Shown piece by piece: positions 43,556 through 52,109 of a DNA stretch of 64,000 nt. A program made the translations under genes and the position numbers. The stretch spans positions 22,120 through 86,119 of the forward strand of contig JARYLU010000009.1 of NCBI GenBank assembly GCA_029907475.1. The letters run 5' to 3'. The DNA comes from Bacillota bacterium (lineage in GTDB: Bacteria > Bacillota > DSM-12270 > Thermacetogeniales > Thermacetogeniaceae). The notes under the pieces are model-generated. The model was given only the letters and a program-made list of their open reading frames with translations, was not told the origin of the DNA and searched no databases. The first letter of the stretch is position 1. Each line of letters starts with the position of its first letter.

Positions 43556-45712
43556 TTATCCGCCATTTCGCGGCTTTGTATGAAGCAAAAAAGAGTGCCT
43601 GCCGTTTTCTTCTTCCCCTATTCCTGCAGGGAGAGGGGCCGGTCTGCCCAGGAAGTACCCCTGGCCGCAGTCCACTCCAAGCTCCTGCAGCGTTTTCAAG
43701 ATACCTTCATTCTCCACAAACTCGGCTACGGTTTTTTTGCCGAGGGTGTGGGCGACGGCGTTGATGGCCTGGACCAGGACGCGGTGGGCAGGCTCTTGAT
43801 TCAGGTCGCTGATAAAAGAACCGTCTATCTTGAGGTACTGGACCGGGAGGAGGCGCAGGTAAGAAAAGGAAGAAAAGCCGATCCCGAAGTCATCCAGGGC
43901 AAAGCAGCAGCCCAAATTATTAAGCCTGCGGATCCAGCGGTCGGCCCGCAACAAGTCTCTTACGGCAGCGGTTTCGGTGATCTCGAAACCGATCCGTGAA
44001 GGATCGACGCCGCTTTTACTGATCTCTTCTTCTATGAATTCAAGCAGGACCGCATCTCCCAAGCTTACCCCGGACAGGTTGAGAAAAAGGCTGAGGCCGG
44101 GGTACTTCTGCAGAGCGGTCAACGCTGCCTGCACTACCCAGCGGTCAATCTGCGGCATTAAACCGAAGCGCTCGGCGATGGGGATAAATACACCGGGAAA
44201 AATTAGTTCTCCTTCATCACCCTGCAAGCGCACAAGGGCTTCGTGATAAAGTGTTTTCCCGTCTCGCAAGCTGACGACCGGCTGGTAAACCAGCATGAAC
44301 CGGTTTTCTTTAAGGGCGTTTTTGATGAGGGCAATTAACCTGTGGACCTCAGAAAGCCTTGCCGCCACATCCTCGTCAGACTGCACGAAAACAGCCCTGT
44401 TTCGCCCTCCTTCCTTCGCGGCGTAGAGGGCTGCATCGGCGCGGGAGAGGATCTGCCGGGGGTCCTGGGTCCCGTCGATCATGACGACGCCGATGCTGGT
44501 GCTCAAATTGAAGCACTGTTCGCTGCCAGAAAGGTAGAACTCGCCTTCGCCCACGGCGCGGCGCAGCTTCTCGGCCACAACCCGGGCGCCCTGGTAAGTG
44601 ATCCCCTCCAGCAGTACCGCAAATTCATCCCCGCCAAAACGGGCAATTAAGTCTCTCTTTCGCAGGCTGCTCCTTAAGGTGCCTGCCAGAATAATCAACA
44701 GTTCGTCGCCTGCGGCGTGCCCGAGGGTGTCATTGACCAGTTTGAAGTTGTCGAGGTCGAGGATGAGCAGGGCGCTCTCTTTCCCGTGCCTGGCTCTGGC
44801 CACCGCGCGCTTAAGAGCTTTCTCCAGGACGTACCTGTTAGAAACATTGGTCAAAGGGTCGTGTGTGGCCAGGTGTTTCAGCTGCGCCTCTATTTTCTTG
44901 CGCTCATTGACATTTTCCACAATACCGATTATGTTTTGGGCTTCGTCCTCCTGCAAGACCCTGCGCATGGCGGTCACCCGGGCCCAGAAAGTTTCGCCGT
45001 CCCTGCGCCTCAAACGGATTTCCAGGTTCTTGACGCAGCCCTTTTCGGTAAATTTTTGGATAAAGCGCTCTTTTTCCTTTGGGTTTGCAAAGAAGGATGG
45101 CCACACAAAACCCGAAAGCTCCTGCCGGTCGTTAAAACCGAAGATCTTCAAAAAGGCGGGATTTGCCTCGAGGAATTGACCGTCCGTGGTGCTGACGCAG
45201 ATCCCCACGTCCAGGCTGTTCACAAGGTTCTGGTACCTCATTTCCGAGCGGTGTCTTTCGGCTCTTTCGAGAGCCAGCAGCTTTTCGTGGTTGAGGCAGG
45301 ACAGAATGGCGTAGCTCAGCTTCGGGGCGATTCCGGCCAGAATGCCCGCCAGCTCCTGGCGTGAGGCGTCCCTGTCAGCAAAAAATAACTGGATCAACGC
45401 TACTCTCCCAACGGGAACCAGCAGCACCTCATTTTCACTGCCGGCGAAATGGAGGCAGAATTCCCCGAAATCATCGTCCTGCACGGTCCTGACCAGCGGC
45501 CTGCCGGATTCCAGAACCTCTTGCAGCCGGTGTTTGAGGGCGCTGCCCGCCGCATGGTAATCCATCCCGCGCGCATAATAACCTACAGCAACTACGGGTT
45601 CCGGCCTTTCCCCCTTCCACAACCAAACGATGCCCCTCCGCGCGCCCCCTTTGGACATGACAGCCTTGAGGACGCGGGAGAGCATCTCCTTTAAGTTCAG
45701 GTTGCTTCCCAC
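43556..45712 (-). CDS. PAS-GGDEF-EAL signalling protein
   Basis: An at least 718-residue protein for c-di-GMP turnover. N-terminal GAF-like region (about 8-150), PAS domain (about 160-280), GGDEF domain with an intact FGGDEF, and EAL domain starting at YHEALVRL with DDFGIGFSSFSYL, so both synthesis and breakdown are possible. No ordinary start has a good ribosome binding site. The coding pattern runs on upstream of GTG 45712 as NLSLSYEIALAVG, back to a CTG at 45775 with GGGG 10 nt before it, immediately after the stop of the FIST gene. Start choice therefore stays open. It is co-transcribed with the FIST sensor. Confidence 0.9.
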   Translation of the reverse strand: MGSNLNLKEMLSRVLKAVMSKGGARRGIVWLWKGERPEPVVAVGYYARGMDYHAAGSALKHRLQEVLESGRPLVRTVQDDDFGEFCLHFAGSENEVLLVPVGRVALIQLFFADRDASRQELAGILAGIAPKLSYAILSCLNHEKLLALERAERHRSEMRYQNLVNSLDVGICVSTTDGQFLEANPAFLKIFGFNDRQELSGFVWPSFFANPKEKERFIQKFTEKGCVKNLEIRLRRRDGETFWARVTAMRRVLQEDEAQNIIGIVENVNERKKIEAQLKHLATHDPLTNVSNRYVLEKALKRAVARARHGKESALLILDLDNFKLVNDTLGHAAGDELLIILAGTLRSSLRKRDLIARFGGDEFAVLLEGITYQGARVVAEKLRRAVGEGEFYLSGSEQCFNLSTSIGVVMIDGTQDPRQILSRADAALYAAKEGGRNRAVFVQSDEDVAARLSEVHRLIALIKNALKENRFMLVYQPVVSLRDGKTLYHEALVRLQGDEGELIFPGVFIPIAERFGLMPQIDRWVVQAALTALQKYPGLSLFLNLSGVSLGDAVLLEFIEEEISKSGVDPSRIGFEITETAAVRDLLRADRWIRRLNNLGCCFALDDFGIGFSSFSYLRLLPVQYLKIDGSFISDLNQEPAHRVLVQAINAVAHTLGKKTVAEFVENEGILKTLQELGVDCGQGYFLGRPAPLPAGIGEEENGRHSFLLHTKPRNGG

Positions 45713-45777
45713 CGCCAGCGCAATCTCGTAAGACAGTGAAAGATTTTTAATCAGGTTGATAATCTCGCTGTTCAGTC

Positions 45778-46896
45778 TTACTCAACCCCTACCACGGTTG
45801 TCTTGGTGTAAAACTCCAGATATTTTTTTCCTGAGTGGGCAATTTCGCCTATGCTCAGGAAACCAAACATCTGCAAGCCGGGCGGGACCTTCTCGCGAAT
45901 CGCCCTTAATTCCCGCGCCATATTATCGCCGAGGTAGAGCACCCGGGAAATGCAGTCGATTACCAGGGCGCTCTGCACCCTGCCGCCTGTTCTCTCCGCA
46001 AAAGAGGCCAGAGCGGCGCTTGCGGCCTTACCGGCAGCATTGATCAGGCTGGTCTCGTCACCCTTTAAAATCATTACAACAGAATTTTGGGGGATTTCAC
46101 CCACAAGCACGATGCCCTCTTCCCCCTCCAGTCTAATAGGGTCCCGGACCACGATGCTGCCGTCGATTTTGACCATACCAAAAGGATAGCACTTGGCAAT
46201 TTCGAAGAAATTTTCGGACCCAATGCTGATTCCCACCTCTTTCTTCAGTGCCTCCCGGTATTTTGAAAAAGCAGGCTGCCAGTTCAGTTCAACCAGGATA
46301 TTGCCCTCTGTGCGGTTGGCCACGAGGGGACCGTACATGGGCTCCCAACCGTGGCTTACTCCTACGCCCACGGGGCCCTCAAGGCCCACTAACAGCGCAC
46401 CGTCGGCAAAATACTCCTCTTCGGTAAACAAAACCGGTTTCCGTCCAGGCCCGAGGCTGCCCGCCCCGCCCCCGATGAAACTCACCTGCCTGCTGCAAGT
46501 CTCAAACAGCACATCCAGAAAGGAGGAGATGTTGCTTGCCAGGCCGTCAACGATTACTAAAAATGTTTCCACCGGCCCGGTCAACGCTTCATCTTCCGGC
46601 ATACCGTCGAAACCACCAAGATTTTTTACAACCTTCACGGTAATTGGGCGCTCAATGCTGCAACCGAGGATCCTATCCCGGTACCAGGAGTCGCCGCAGA
46701 TAACCCCCGGGAAAACCCCGCCGAATACAGGCACGCCCAGTTCCTTGAACAGCGGCCTGAGAGCGTTGAAGTCAAAAGGAGTCATCTCGCCAACCAATAA
46801 AAAGACTCCACATAAACTTTTTCTGCCCAGGCTTGCCAGAAACTGCTGCCAATCCTGGTGGTTTCTGGGTTTAAAGGAGACAATCTGTCCAAACAT
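45778..46896 (-). CDS. FIST-domain sensory protein
   Basis: A 372-residue protein with a FIST_N half (VFLLVGEMTPFDFNALRPL, VSFIGGGAGSLG) and a FIST_C half (LINAAGKAASAALASFAERT, GLQMFGFLSIGEIA). FIST domains are predicted to sense small molecules such as amino acids and often sit with c-di-GMP enzymes, as here. It has no transmembrane segment. AAAGGAGG lies upstream of the ATG. A 10-bp palindrome CTACATGTAG at 47017-47026 could be an operator for this two-gene operon. Confidence 0.9.
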   Translation of the reverse strand: MFGQIVSFKPRNHQDWQQFLASLGRKSLCGVFLLVGEMTPFDFNALRPLFKELGVPVFGGVFPGVICGDSWYRDRILGCSIERPITVKVVKNLGGFDGMPEDEALTGPVETFLVIVDGLASNISSFLDVLFETCSRQVSFIGGGAGSLGPGRKPVLFTEEEYFADGALLVGLEGPVGVGVSHGWEPMYGPLVANRTEGNILVELNWQPAFSKYREALKKEVGISIGSENFFEIAKCYPFGMVKIDGSIVVRDPIRLEGEEGIVLVGEIPQNSVVMILKGDETSLINAAGKAASAALASFAERTGGRVQSALVIDCISRVLYLGDNMARELRAIREKVPPGLQMFGFLSIGEIAHSGKKYLEFYTKTTVVGVE

Positions 46897-47098
46897 GATT
46901 CAAGAGCCTCCTTTGCAGGGAAATCGCCTCTCTTCCCCAAAACTTCCAGCCCTCTCGAGCAAAAACACCTGCGCCTAAAATAAAACCCAGGAAGCATTTT
47001 GAATTACAACTTTTTTCTACATGTAGTACAGATATCCTCCAGCTTTTAGTACTTTTTAACTAATTTTTTAATAAAATAAAGGGGTGGCGGCGCATGTG

Positions 47099-47128
47099 TT
47101 GACAGTTGCCGCTCTAGCTGAATATAAT
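47099..47128 (+). promoter_or_regulatory. sigma-A promoter of the cobalamin riboswitch transcript
   Basis: Consensus TTGACA (47099-47104) and TATAAT (47123-47128) with an 18-nt spacer, about 27 nt ahead of the riboswitch. Confidence 0.8.
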
Positions 47129-47154
47129 TCTAGTTGAGGAACTTAATATGGAAA

Positions 47155-47322
47155 CGGTTTCAGGTGCCCGAAAGGGAGAATAGGGAACCGGGTGAGATTC
47201 CCGGGCGGACCCGCCACTGTAAGCAGCGACGAGCCCGGCGCAACCACCGGACTGGCCCACCAGTCCGGGAAGGGCCGGGGGAGGGTGACCTGCAAGCCAG
47301 GAGACCTGCCTGGAACTGCTGA
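47155..47322 (+). promoter_or_regulatory. cobalamin riboswitch
   Basis: The class signature is complete: GGTGCCC near 47163, GGGAACCGGGTGAGATTCCC (47183-47202), GCGGACCCGCCACTGTAA (B12 box), a variable stem with CACCGGACTGG/CCAGTCCGG, and AAGCCAGGAGACCTGCC (47294-47310). Binding of adenosyl- or aquocobalamin normally shuts off the gene; the terminator at 47365-47398 provides the expression platform. Confidence 0.95.
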
Positions 47323-47364
47323 GCCGGCTTCGCGAGTGAGCTGGCTTAGGTGGGGATGATGGAA

Positions 47365-47398
47365 AATCCGTGCCACAACATGGCACGGATTTTTTATT
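47365..47398 (+). terminator. terminator of the cobalamin riboswitch
   Basis: An 11-bp perfect stem AATCCGTGCCA/TGGCACGGATT with a 5-nt loop, followed by TTTTTATT. Confidence 0.88.
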
Positions 47399-47414
47399 AA
47401 GACTACGTCTGGAG

Positions 47415-48462
47415 GTGAGGGTCGTAAAGGCTGCACTGCTCGAAGGAATCAGGGATTTAAAAATCACAGATATTGAGACTCCGAGGTGCGGGAGAGGAGA
47501 TGTTCTCGTTAAGGTCGAGTCATGCGGGATCTGCAGAACAGATATGAAGGCTTATAACTTGGGGCAGCGGGATCTCCGCCTGCCGAGGATCTTGGGGCAC
47601 GAAATAGCCGGCACGGTTGCGGAGACAGGCAAATGCGTCAATCAGGTAAAAGCCGGCGACCGGGTACAGGTGGCGCCCGGCATTCCCTGCGGCGCATGTA
47701 CTTATTGCCTTCAGGGGCTGCATCACTTGTGCGATTCTGTATGCACCATGGGGTTTCACTGCAACGGAGGGTTTGCCGAGTATGTTCTTGTTCCGGAGCG
47801 GGGGGTCAGGCACGGCGCTCTCAACATCATTCCCGAACACCTGTCGTTTCAGGAGGCGGCTTTAACGGAGCCGCTGGCATGCACCGTCAATCTGCAGGAT
47901 GCCCTCGCAGTGCAAGTGGGGGATGCGGTTGTGGTCTTCGGTGCGGGGCCGCTGGGAATCATTAACGCCAGGCTGGCTCGAGCGCGAGGTGCGGGGACCG
48001 TCATTTTGGTAGAGATCAATGAAGCCAGGTTGGAGTCCGCTCCGCCCCGGGATTTTGATCATCGAATCAACGCTCTTAAAAAGGACCCGCTGAAAAAAGT
48101 CCTGGAGATTACCGGCGGCAGGGGAGCAGATGCGGTTATTCCCTGTTGCCCTGACCCAAGTGTTTTTAAGGCCGGGTTGGCTATGCTTGCCAAACGAGGC
48201 CGCTTTGGTTTTTTTCAGCGGATTGGTCCAAAACCCGCCGGACTTGAAAGTCGATTTGAACCCCATTCATTACAAAGAACTGAGGGTTTACGGGGCATAC
48301 GGGTGCTCAGCTTACCATAACAGAAAAGCGCTCGAACTGCTCGCTTCGGGGACGGTAACGGTCAAGGATCTAATCACCTTAACAATTCCCCTGGACCAAA
48401 TTTTATTCGGCCTGGAAAAGGTCAAGCAAATGGAAGAAATAAAGATTATCGTCAACTTTTAA
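47415..48462 (+). pseudogene. zinc-dependent medium-chain dehydrogenase, frameshifted at a T7 run
   Basis: An MDR-family dehydrogenase of about 348 residues split over two frames. Frame 1 has ALLEGIRDLKITDIETPRCG, the catalytic zinc ligands CGICRTD and GHEIAG, the structural zinc cysteines CGACTYCLQGLHHLC, and the Rossmann motif GAGPLGIINARLA. It runs correctly to RGRFGFF at 48208, where seven T residues (48209-48215) shift it to a wrong frame. With six T residues it would continue SGLVQNPPDLKVDLNPIHYK to the TAA at 48462. The N-terminal start is also odd: GTG 47415 overlaps the ribosome binding site. Causes may be a sequencing error, a real lesion, or slippage. Sorbitol/threonine dehydrogenase-like; substrate unknown. 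Confidence 0.82.
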
Positions 48463-48486
48463 TGTCTTTTTTAGGAGGGAACGGCT

Positions 48487-49635
48487 TTGAACGCTGAAAA
48501 GGCAAGAAGATTTGGGACGGTTATTTCCCGGTTGATCGAAGGAGAAAATATTTCCGGGGCTCAGGCCAATGAAATGTTTCGTGAGGTACTGCTCAACGAG
48601 CAGCCCGAAATGCAGCAGGGAGCATTTTTGGCCGCCTTAAAAGCAAAGGGCGAAACTCCCGAAGAGATGGCAGGAAGCTGGCAGGCCATCTACGACCTTG
48701 ATACCGTCAAGGTCAAGCCGGAGGTATCTGAGCCGCTTGTGGATAACTGCGGAACGGGGATGGATACTTTCAAGACCTTTAATATCAGTACTGCTGCCTC
48801 CATTATTGCAGCCGCCGGCGGCGTGAAAATGGCGAAGCACGGAGCGAGGGCAATCACTTCATGCTGCGGAACCGTGGATATCCTGGAGACACTGGGCATA
48901 GATGTGGAGTGTGATCCTGAGATTGTGAAGAGGAGTATAGAGAGGGCCGGCATCGGCATTTTCAACGGGATGAGCCCAAAAGTACACCCCCGGGCACTGG
49001 CAAGGATTCTCTCCCAGATCTTTTTCGGAACCACCTTAAACATTGCTGCATCCCTGGCAAACCCTGCCCTCCCGAGGTACGGCGTGAGGGGTGTTTACGC
49101 AAAGGAAATGGTAGAGCCCGTTGCGCTCGTGATGAGGGAGATCGGATACAGGCGCGCCCTCGTTGTACACGGTCTCGTGGACCACGGCTCCCAGGGCATG
49201 GATGAGGCCTCTACCGTCGGAGAAACATTTATCGCTGAGCTTCAGGAAAATGGCAAAATAAAAAAATATTTTATCGCTCCAGAGGACCTGGGAATTCCCC
49301 GGGGCAAAAAAAGCTCCCTGGTTCCTTTGAGAAATAGAAGGAACGAGGCGCTGCGCCTGATTGCCGTTCTGGACGGAAAAGAGACAGGGACGCGTTCTGA
49401 CATTGTCTGCCTCAACGCGGCGCTTGTTCTCTACCTGATGAATGTAAGCCCGACAATTCAGGATGGCTTTAAAAGAGCCAAGGAGATAATCGCGACAGGG
49501 GGAGCAATCGAGAAACTCAAAAACTGGGTGAGGGAGCAGAATTCGGATCCCGACAGGGGTTTAAAAAAGCTCAACCGCTTGTTGAACATGTCCGCGAGGT
49601 TGGCGCAGGGCTTGAGTTCGGAGCTCGCCTTATGA
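48487..49635 (+). CDS. TrpD-like phosphoribosyltransferase under cobalamin control
   Basis: A 382-residue protein of the anthranilate phosphoribosyltransferase family. Family blocks are DNCGTGMDTFKTFNISTAAS (PRPP-binding GTGGD equivalent, with Met for the second Gly), MAKHGARAITSCCGTVDILE (KHGNR equivalent), LANPALPRYGVRGVYAKEMV and ALVVHGLVDHGSQGMDEAS. It is longer than TrpD (about 340) and shows substitutions at the anthranilate-binding side, and no trp genes are nearby. The TTG start follows AGGAGGG. It lies 24 nt after the dehydrogenase, downstream of the cobalamin riboswitch, so a cobamide-related substrate is more likely than anthranilate. Confidence 0.85.
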   Translation: MNAEKARRFGTVISRLIEGENISGAQANEMFREVLLNEQPEMQQGAFLAALKAKGETPEEMAGSWQAIYDLDTVKVKPEVSEPLVDNCGTGMDTFKTFNISTAASIIAAAGGVKMAKHGARAITSCCGTVDILETLGIDVECDPEIVKRSIERAGIGIFNGMSPKVHPRALARILSQIFFGTTLNIAASLANPALPRYGVRGVYAKEMVEPVALVMREIGYRRALVVHGLVDHGSQGMDEASTVGETFIAELQENGKIKKYFIAPEDLGIPRGKKSSLVPLRNRRNEALRLIAVLDGKETGTRSDIVCLNAALVLYLMNVSPTIQDGFKRAKEIIATGGAIEKLKNWVREQNSDPDRGLKKLNRLLNMSARLAQGLSSELAL

Positions 49636-49687
49636 TTACAATGGTTTGCCCTGTTAACAAATCATTTTTCCGGTTAGTTAACTAACA

Positions 49688-49891
49688 ATGGGGGTGGATC
49701 CAGTGCGTTTAGAACAGGTTTTAAGATAAAAGACAGGTCGGCGCTCTCGCCGACACCCCCAAGAACGCAGGATTTGACCGTAATGAGATGATCATCAGCG
49801 AACTTTGTTCGTCCCACCCCATCAGGGAGCAGGTTTTCAATGGGCGAGAGCCCTGTGGTGAAGCGTCAACAAGGAGTTCGTTTTTTTGAAA
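49688..49891 (+). pseudogene. possible degraded small coding region
   Basis: An ATG at 49688 opens MGVDPVRLEQVLR-stop, and after a one-base shift the sequence continues as RQVGALADTPKNAGFDRNEM then IISELCSSHPIREQVFNG and stops at about 49890. The composition looks coding, but I recognise no family and there is a weak ribosome binding site only. Nothing else was found in the 350-nt gap apart from the rubrerythrin promoter zone. Confidence 0.3.
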
Positions 49892-49952
49892 ATTTTTTTT
49901 AACAAAAATAGAGGACTTTTCAGATTGATGTCTAATATAATAATTAGTGCTA

Positions 49953-49972
49953 TTATTAATAACCATTAATAA
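49953..49972. repeat. inverted repeat, operator candidate upstream of the ferritin-like gene
   Basis: TTATTAAT-AACC-ATTAATAA, perfect 8-bp arms, ends 1 nt before the GAGGAGG ribosome binding site. A TATAAT at 49936-49941 lies just upstream. An AT-rich palindrome here resembles, in general form only, the sites used by Fur-family repressors such as PerR. Confidence 0.5.
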
Positions 49973-49987
49973 CGAGGAGGGTTTTAT

Positions 49988-50404
49988 ATGGATCTTATTA
50001 ACGAGAACAAAATAGGGGTGGCCAGGGGAACTGTTGTGGAGGAAGACGTGAAACGAGAATTTCGAGGAGAAACCATGGAGGTTGGGCTTTACCTTGCGAT
50101 GGCGCGGCAGGCCCAAAGAGAGGGGTTGCCGGAAGCAGCAGAGGTGCTTAAGTCCATCGCGATGGACGAAGCCTGGCACGCCGCCAGATTCGCAGAGCTC
50201 AACGGCCTCATTTCCGACACCAGGTCAAATATTGAAAAAATGCTCCAAGGCGAAATCGAGGCGAACAGCGGCAAAAAACAGGCCGCCGTCAAAGCTAAAG
50301 AGGCCGGCATCGACGAGGCCCACGATGTACTGGACGAATCATCAAGGGATGAGGCCCGCCATGCCCGTGCCTTGAAAGGCCTCCTGGAGAGATATTTTAA
50401 ATAA
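49988..50404 (+). CDS. rubrerythrin-type ferritin-like protein without rubredoxin domain
   Basis: A 138-residue four-helix diiron protein. Ligand positions are visible as [16 protein letters not shown] (Glu), [18 protein letters not shown] (ExxH), [17 protein letters not shown] and [19 protein letters not shown] (ExxH). There is no C-terminal CxxC rubredoxin domain. Such erythrins reduce peroxide or store iron in anaerobes. The ATG follows GAGGAGGG. It forms a single-gene unit with its own promoter and terminator. Confidence 0.92.
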   Translation: MDLINENKIGVARGTVVEEDVKREFRGETMEVGLYLAMARQAQREGLPEAAEVLKSIAMDEAWHAARFAELNGLISDTRSNIEKMLQGEIEANSGKKQAAVKAKEAGIDEAHDVLDESSRDEARHARALKGLLERYFK

Positions 50405-50436
50405 TCTGATCGTAACTGCTCGTAACTGCGCCATTT

Positions 50437-50470
50437 AAAACCCCCGGGGTTTTCACGTCCCGGGGGTCAT
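50437..50470. terminator. terminator between convergent genes
   Basis: ACCCCCGGG pairs with CCCGGGGGT. The leftward exit is GGTTTTAAAT and the rightward exit is CATATTCT, so it mainly serves the leftward gene at 50476. Confidence 0.6.
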
Positions 50471-50475
50471 ATTCT

Positions 50476-50724
50476 CTAATCCCAGACCCTCTCCAGCTTC
50501 CACCCCTCCCGCTCTCTGATCAGGTCGCAGACCATGCCCTGTTTTGTCTCGCACCGGTACCGGGGTAAATACGGGTTTTGAAAGTGGTACCAGGGCAGGA
50601 CCTGTTTGCCCCTGATGACTCTGCATCTCGCTACCCGGTACCAGAAACCGCGCCAGCGGAAGGCGAGAATCAGGCCGCCGGGTGAAAGCTGCACCTCCAC
50701 CGGATGGTTGTAAAGTTTGGACAT
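50476..50724 (-). CDS. small conserved hypothetical protein with a WRG-type beta motif
   Basis: An 82-residue basic protein with the pattern PVEVQLSPGGLILAFRWRGF, WYRVARCRVIR and KLERVW. This resembles the short DUF6504-like proteins that contain FxWRGRxYxV and a tryptophan-rich end, found scattered in Gram-positives and in phage-related DNA. The ATG at 50724 is preceded by CAGGTGA and gives a compact protein; longer forms lack a ribosome binding site. Function unknown. It lies just downstream of the defence-like operon. Confidence 0.62.
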   Translation of the reverse strand: MSKLYNHPVEVQLSPGGLILAFRWRGFWYRVARCRVIRGKQVLPWYHFQNPYLPRYRCETKQGMVCDLIREREGWKLERVWD

Positions 50725-50847
50725 CACAAAATCACCTGGGAATAGTATAACAGAACAGTCGTTCGGAGAGAAGAGCGCGCTGTTACAACTTAACAACAGA
50801 TAAAACAGATGCCCCGTAGAAGAACATCCTCTCTATCACTCACGCAA

Positions 50848-52101
50848 TCATTTGCGCAAAATAACCACGCTCTCCCTGGAGGGCTTTCGCCCGTACTTCC
50901 CCATCTGCTGGGCGCTATTGCCGCGGTAGCGTACTGCTACTATCTTTTCACAGGTAAGGCCGGACTGCTCACCGAGTTCGGCTGTTAATTCATCGACAGA
51001 AACCGGTAAACCATAGTACTGCGCATTACCCACAACAAGTGCGATTCTTGCTCCGGATTTGCAAACTCGCCTCATTTCCCGGAGGCAAATATAGATATCC
51101 AGGAAGTATCCATCAAGCATCGCCGGGATGCGGGGGTCTTTTGCCGTTTTGTTAAGTTCTTCAACAACTCCTGTCAGCGCAGCCGGTCGTCTATAGTCTT
51201 TAGTTTCCGGCCTCACAGGATGAGCTTCGGGATGCGACTGGATACTCTGGTAACGAATTCTCCGGGTATCTTCCCAATTAAAAAAATCGAACATTAATTC
51301 CACACCAAAAACCCTCGTATAGTCGTGACGGTTTGGATAAGGAGGCGATGTTATAACTGCCGAATAAGTTTCATCATTATCGGGCAAATACCTGGCATCG
51401 GCCTGCCGTGCCTGCCACTCCGCCCGGTACTGATTTAGTGCCGGGTCTGCCCGCCGCGGCAACCTTACTTGACGAAGATCCCCGAGCATCATCTCTAATC
51501 GCATTCCAAAGGCTTCAGGCAGGGACTCAACCTCAATCTTACGTTCGACCCATTTCAGCCAACCGCCGGTTGCGACGGCATGGCTAAATTGAGGAATAAC
51601 AGCCAACAAGGCCAGCCGAAAGAAATTCCTCTCGGTCCTTGAACACGAAAGCTGTGCAATTTTCCCGGCAATGGCGTCAAATGCCGCCAGCATTCTCCCC
51701 GGTAAAGCCTTTTTTACCAGCTCAGGATATGTCTTCACCGGCTCCTGCCACTCATCAGGATCCAACGCGGCCTTGAGCCTCTCCCATTCCCTTTCCAGAC
51801 GTAGCAAGCTGTAATTAGCCACTTTGGTGTTTGCCACAAGGACCGATAGAGGCAAAAGATCGTACCCCGTAGCCGGCACTCCCTTTTCTTTCGCCGCCAG
51901 CAGAGTAGTCCCCGCCCCTACGAAGGGATCAAGTACGCGGTCATGCGTATCCAGTCCCCACTCATCAATAAGGGCATATACGAGTTCGCTGGTAAAGCTA
52001 TGGGGAAAAACAAACCAGCGGTGAATCGGTTTTTCATGCAGGGCCTTTGGCGTTACCCACCGGCGCCATGCCGTTCTTTCCTCAATTGCATAATTCAACA
52101 T
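50848..52101 (-). CDS. DNA methyltransferase (DPFxGxGTT / TSPPY type)
   Basis: A 417-residue SAM-dependent DNA methyltransferase. Motif I DPFVGAGTT is at residues 58-66 and catalytic motif IV TSPPYPNRHDY at 251-261. The Ser-Pro-Pro-Tyr form is typical of N4-cytosine enzymes but occurs in some N6-adenine ones. The motif I-before-IV order and a helical insert (about 95-240) between them differ from common beta-class enzymes. It is the last gene of the operon and starts 8 nt after herA. It may protect host DNA or generate the mark recognised by the system. Confidence 0.88.
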   Translation of the reverse strand: MLNYAIEERTAWRRWVTPKALHEKPIHRWFVFPHSFTSELVYALIDEWGLDTHDRVLDPFVGAGTTLLAAKEKGVPATGYDLLPLSVLVANTKVANYSLLRLEREWERLKAALDPDEWQEPVKTYPELVKKALPGRMLAAFDAIAGKIAQLSCSRTERNFFRLALLAVIPQFSHAVATGGWLKWVERKIEVESLPEAFGMRLEMMLGDLRQVRLPRRADPALNQYRAEWQARQADARYLPDNDETYSAVITSPPYPNRHDYTRVFGVELMFDFFNWEDTRRIRYQSIQSHPEAHPVRPETKDYRRPAALTGVVEELNKTAKDPRIPAMLDGYFLDIYICLREMRRVCKSGARIALVVGNAQYYGLPVSVDELTAELGEQSGLTCEKIVAVRYRGNSAQQMGKYGRKPSRESVVILRK

Positions 52102-52109
52102 CTTTCCAG

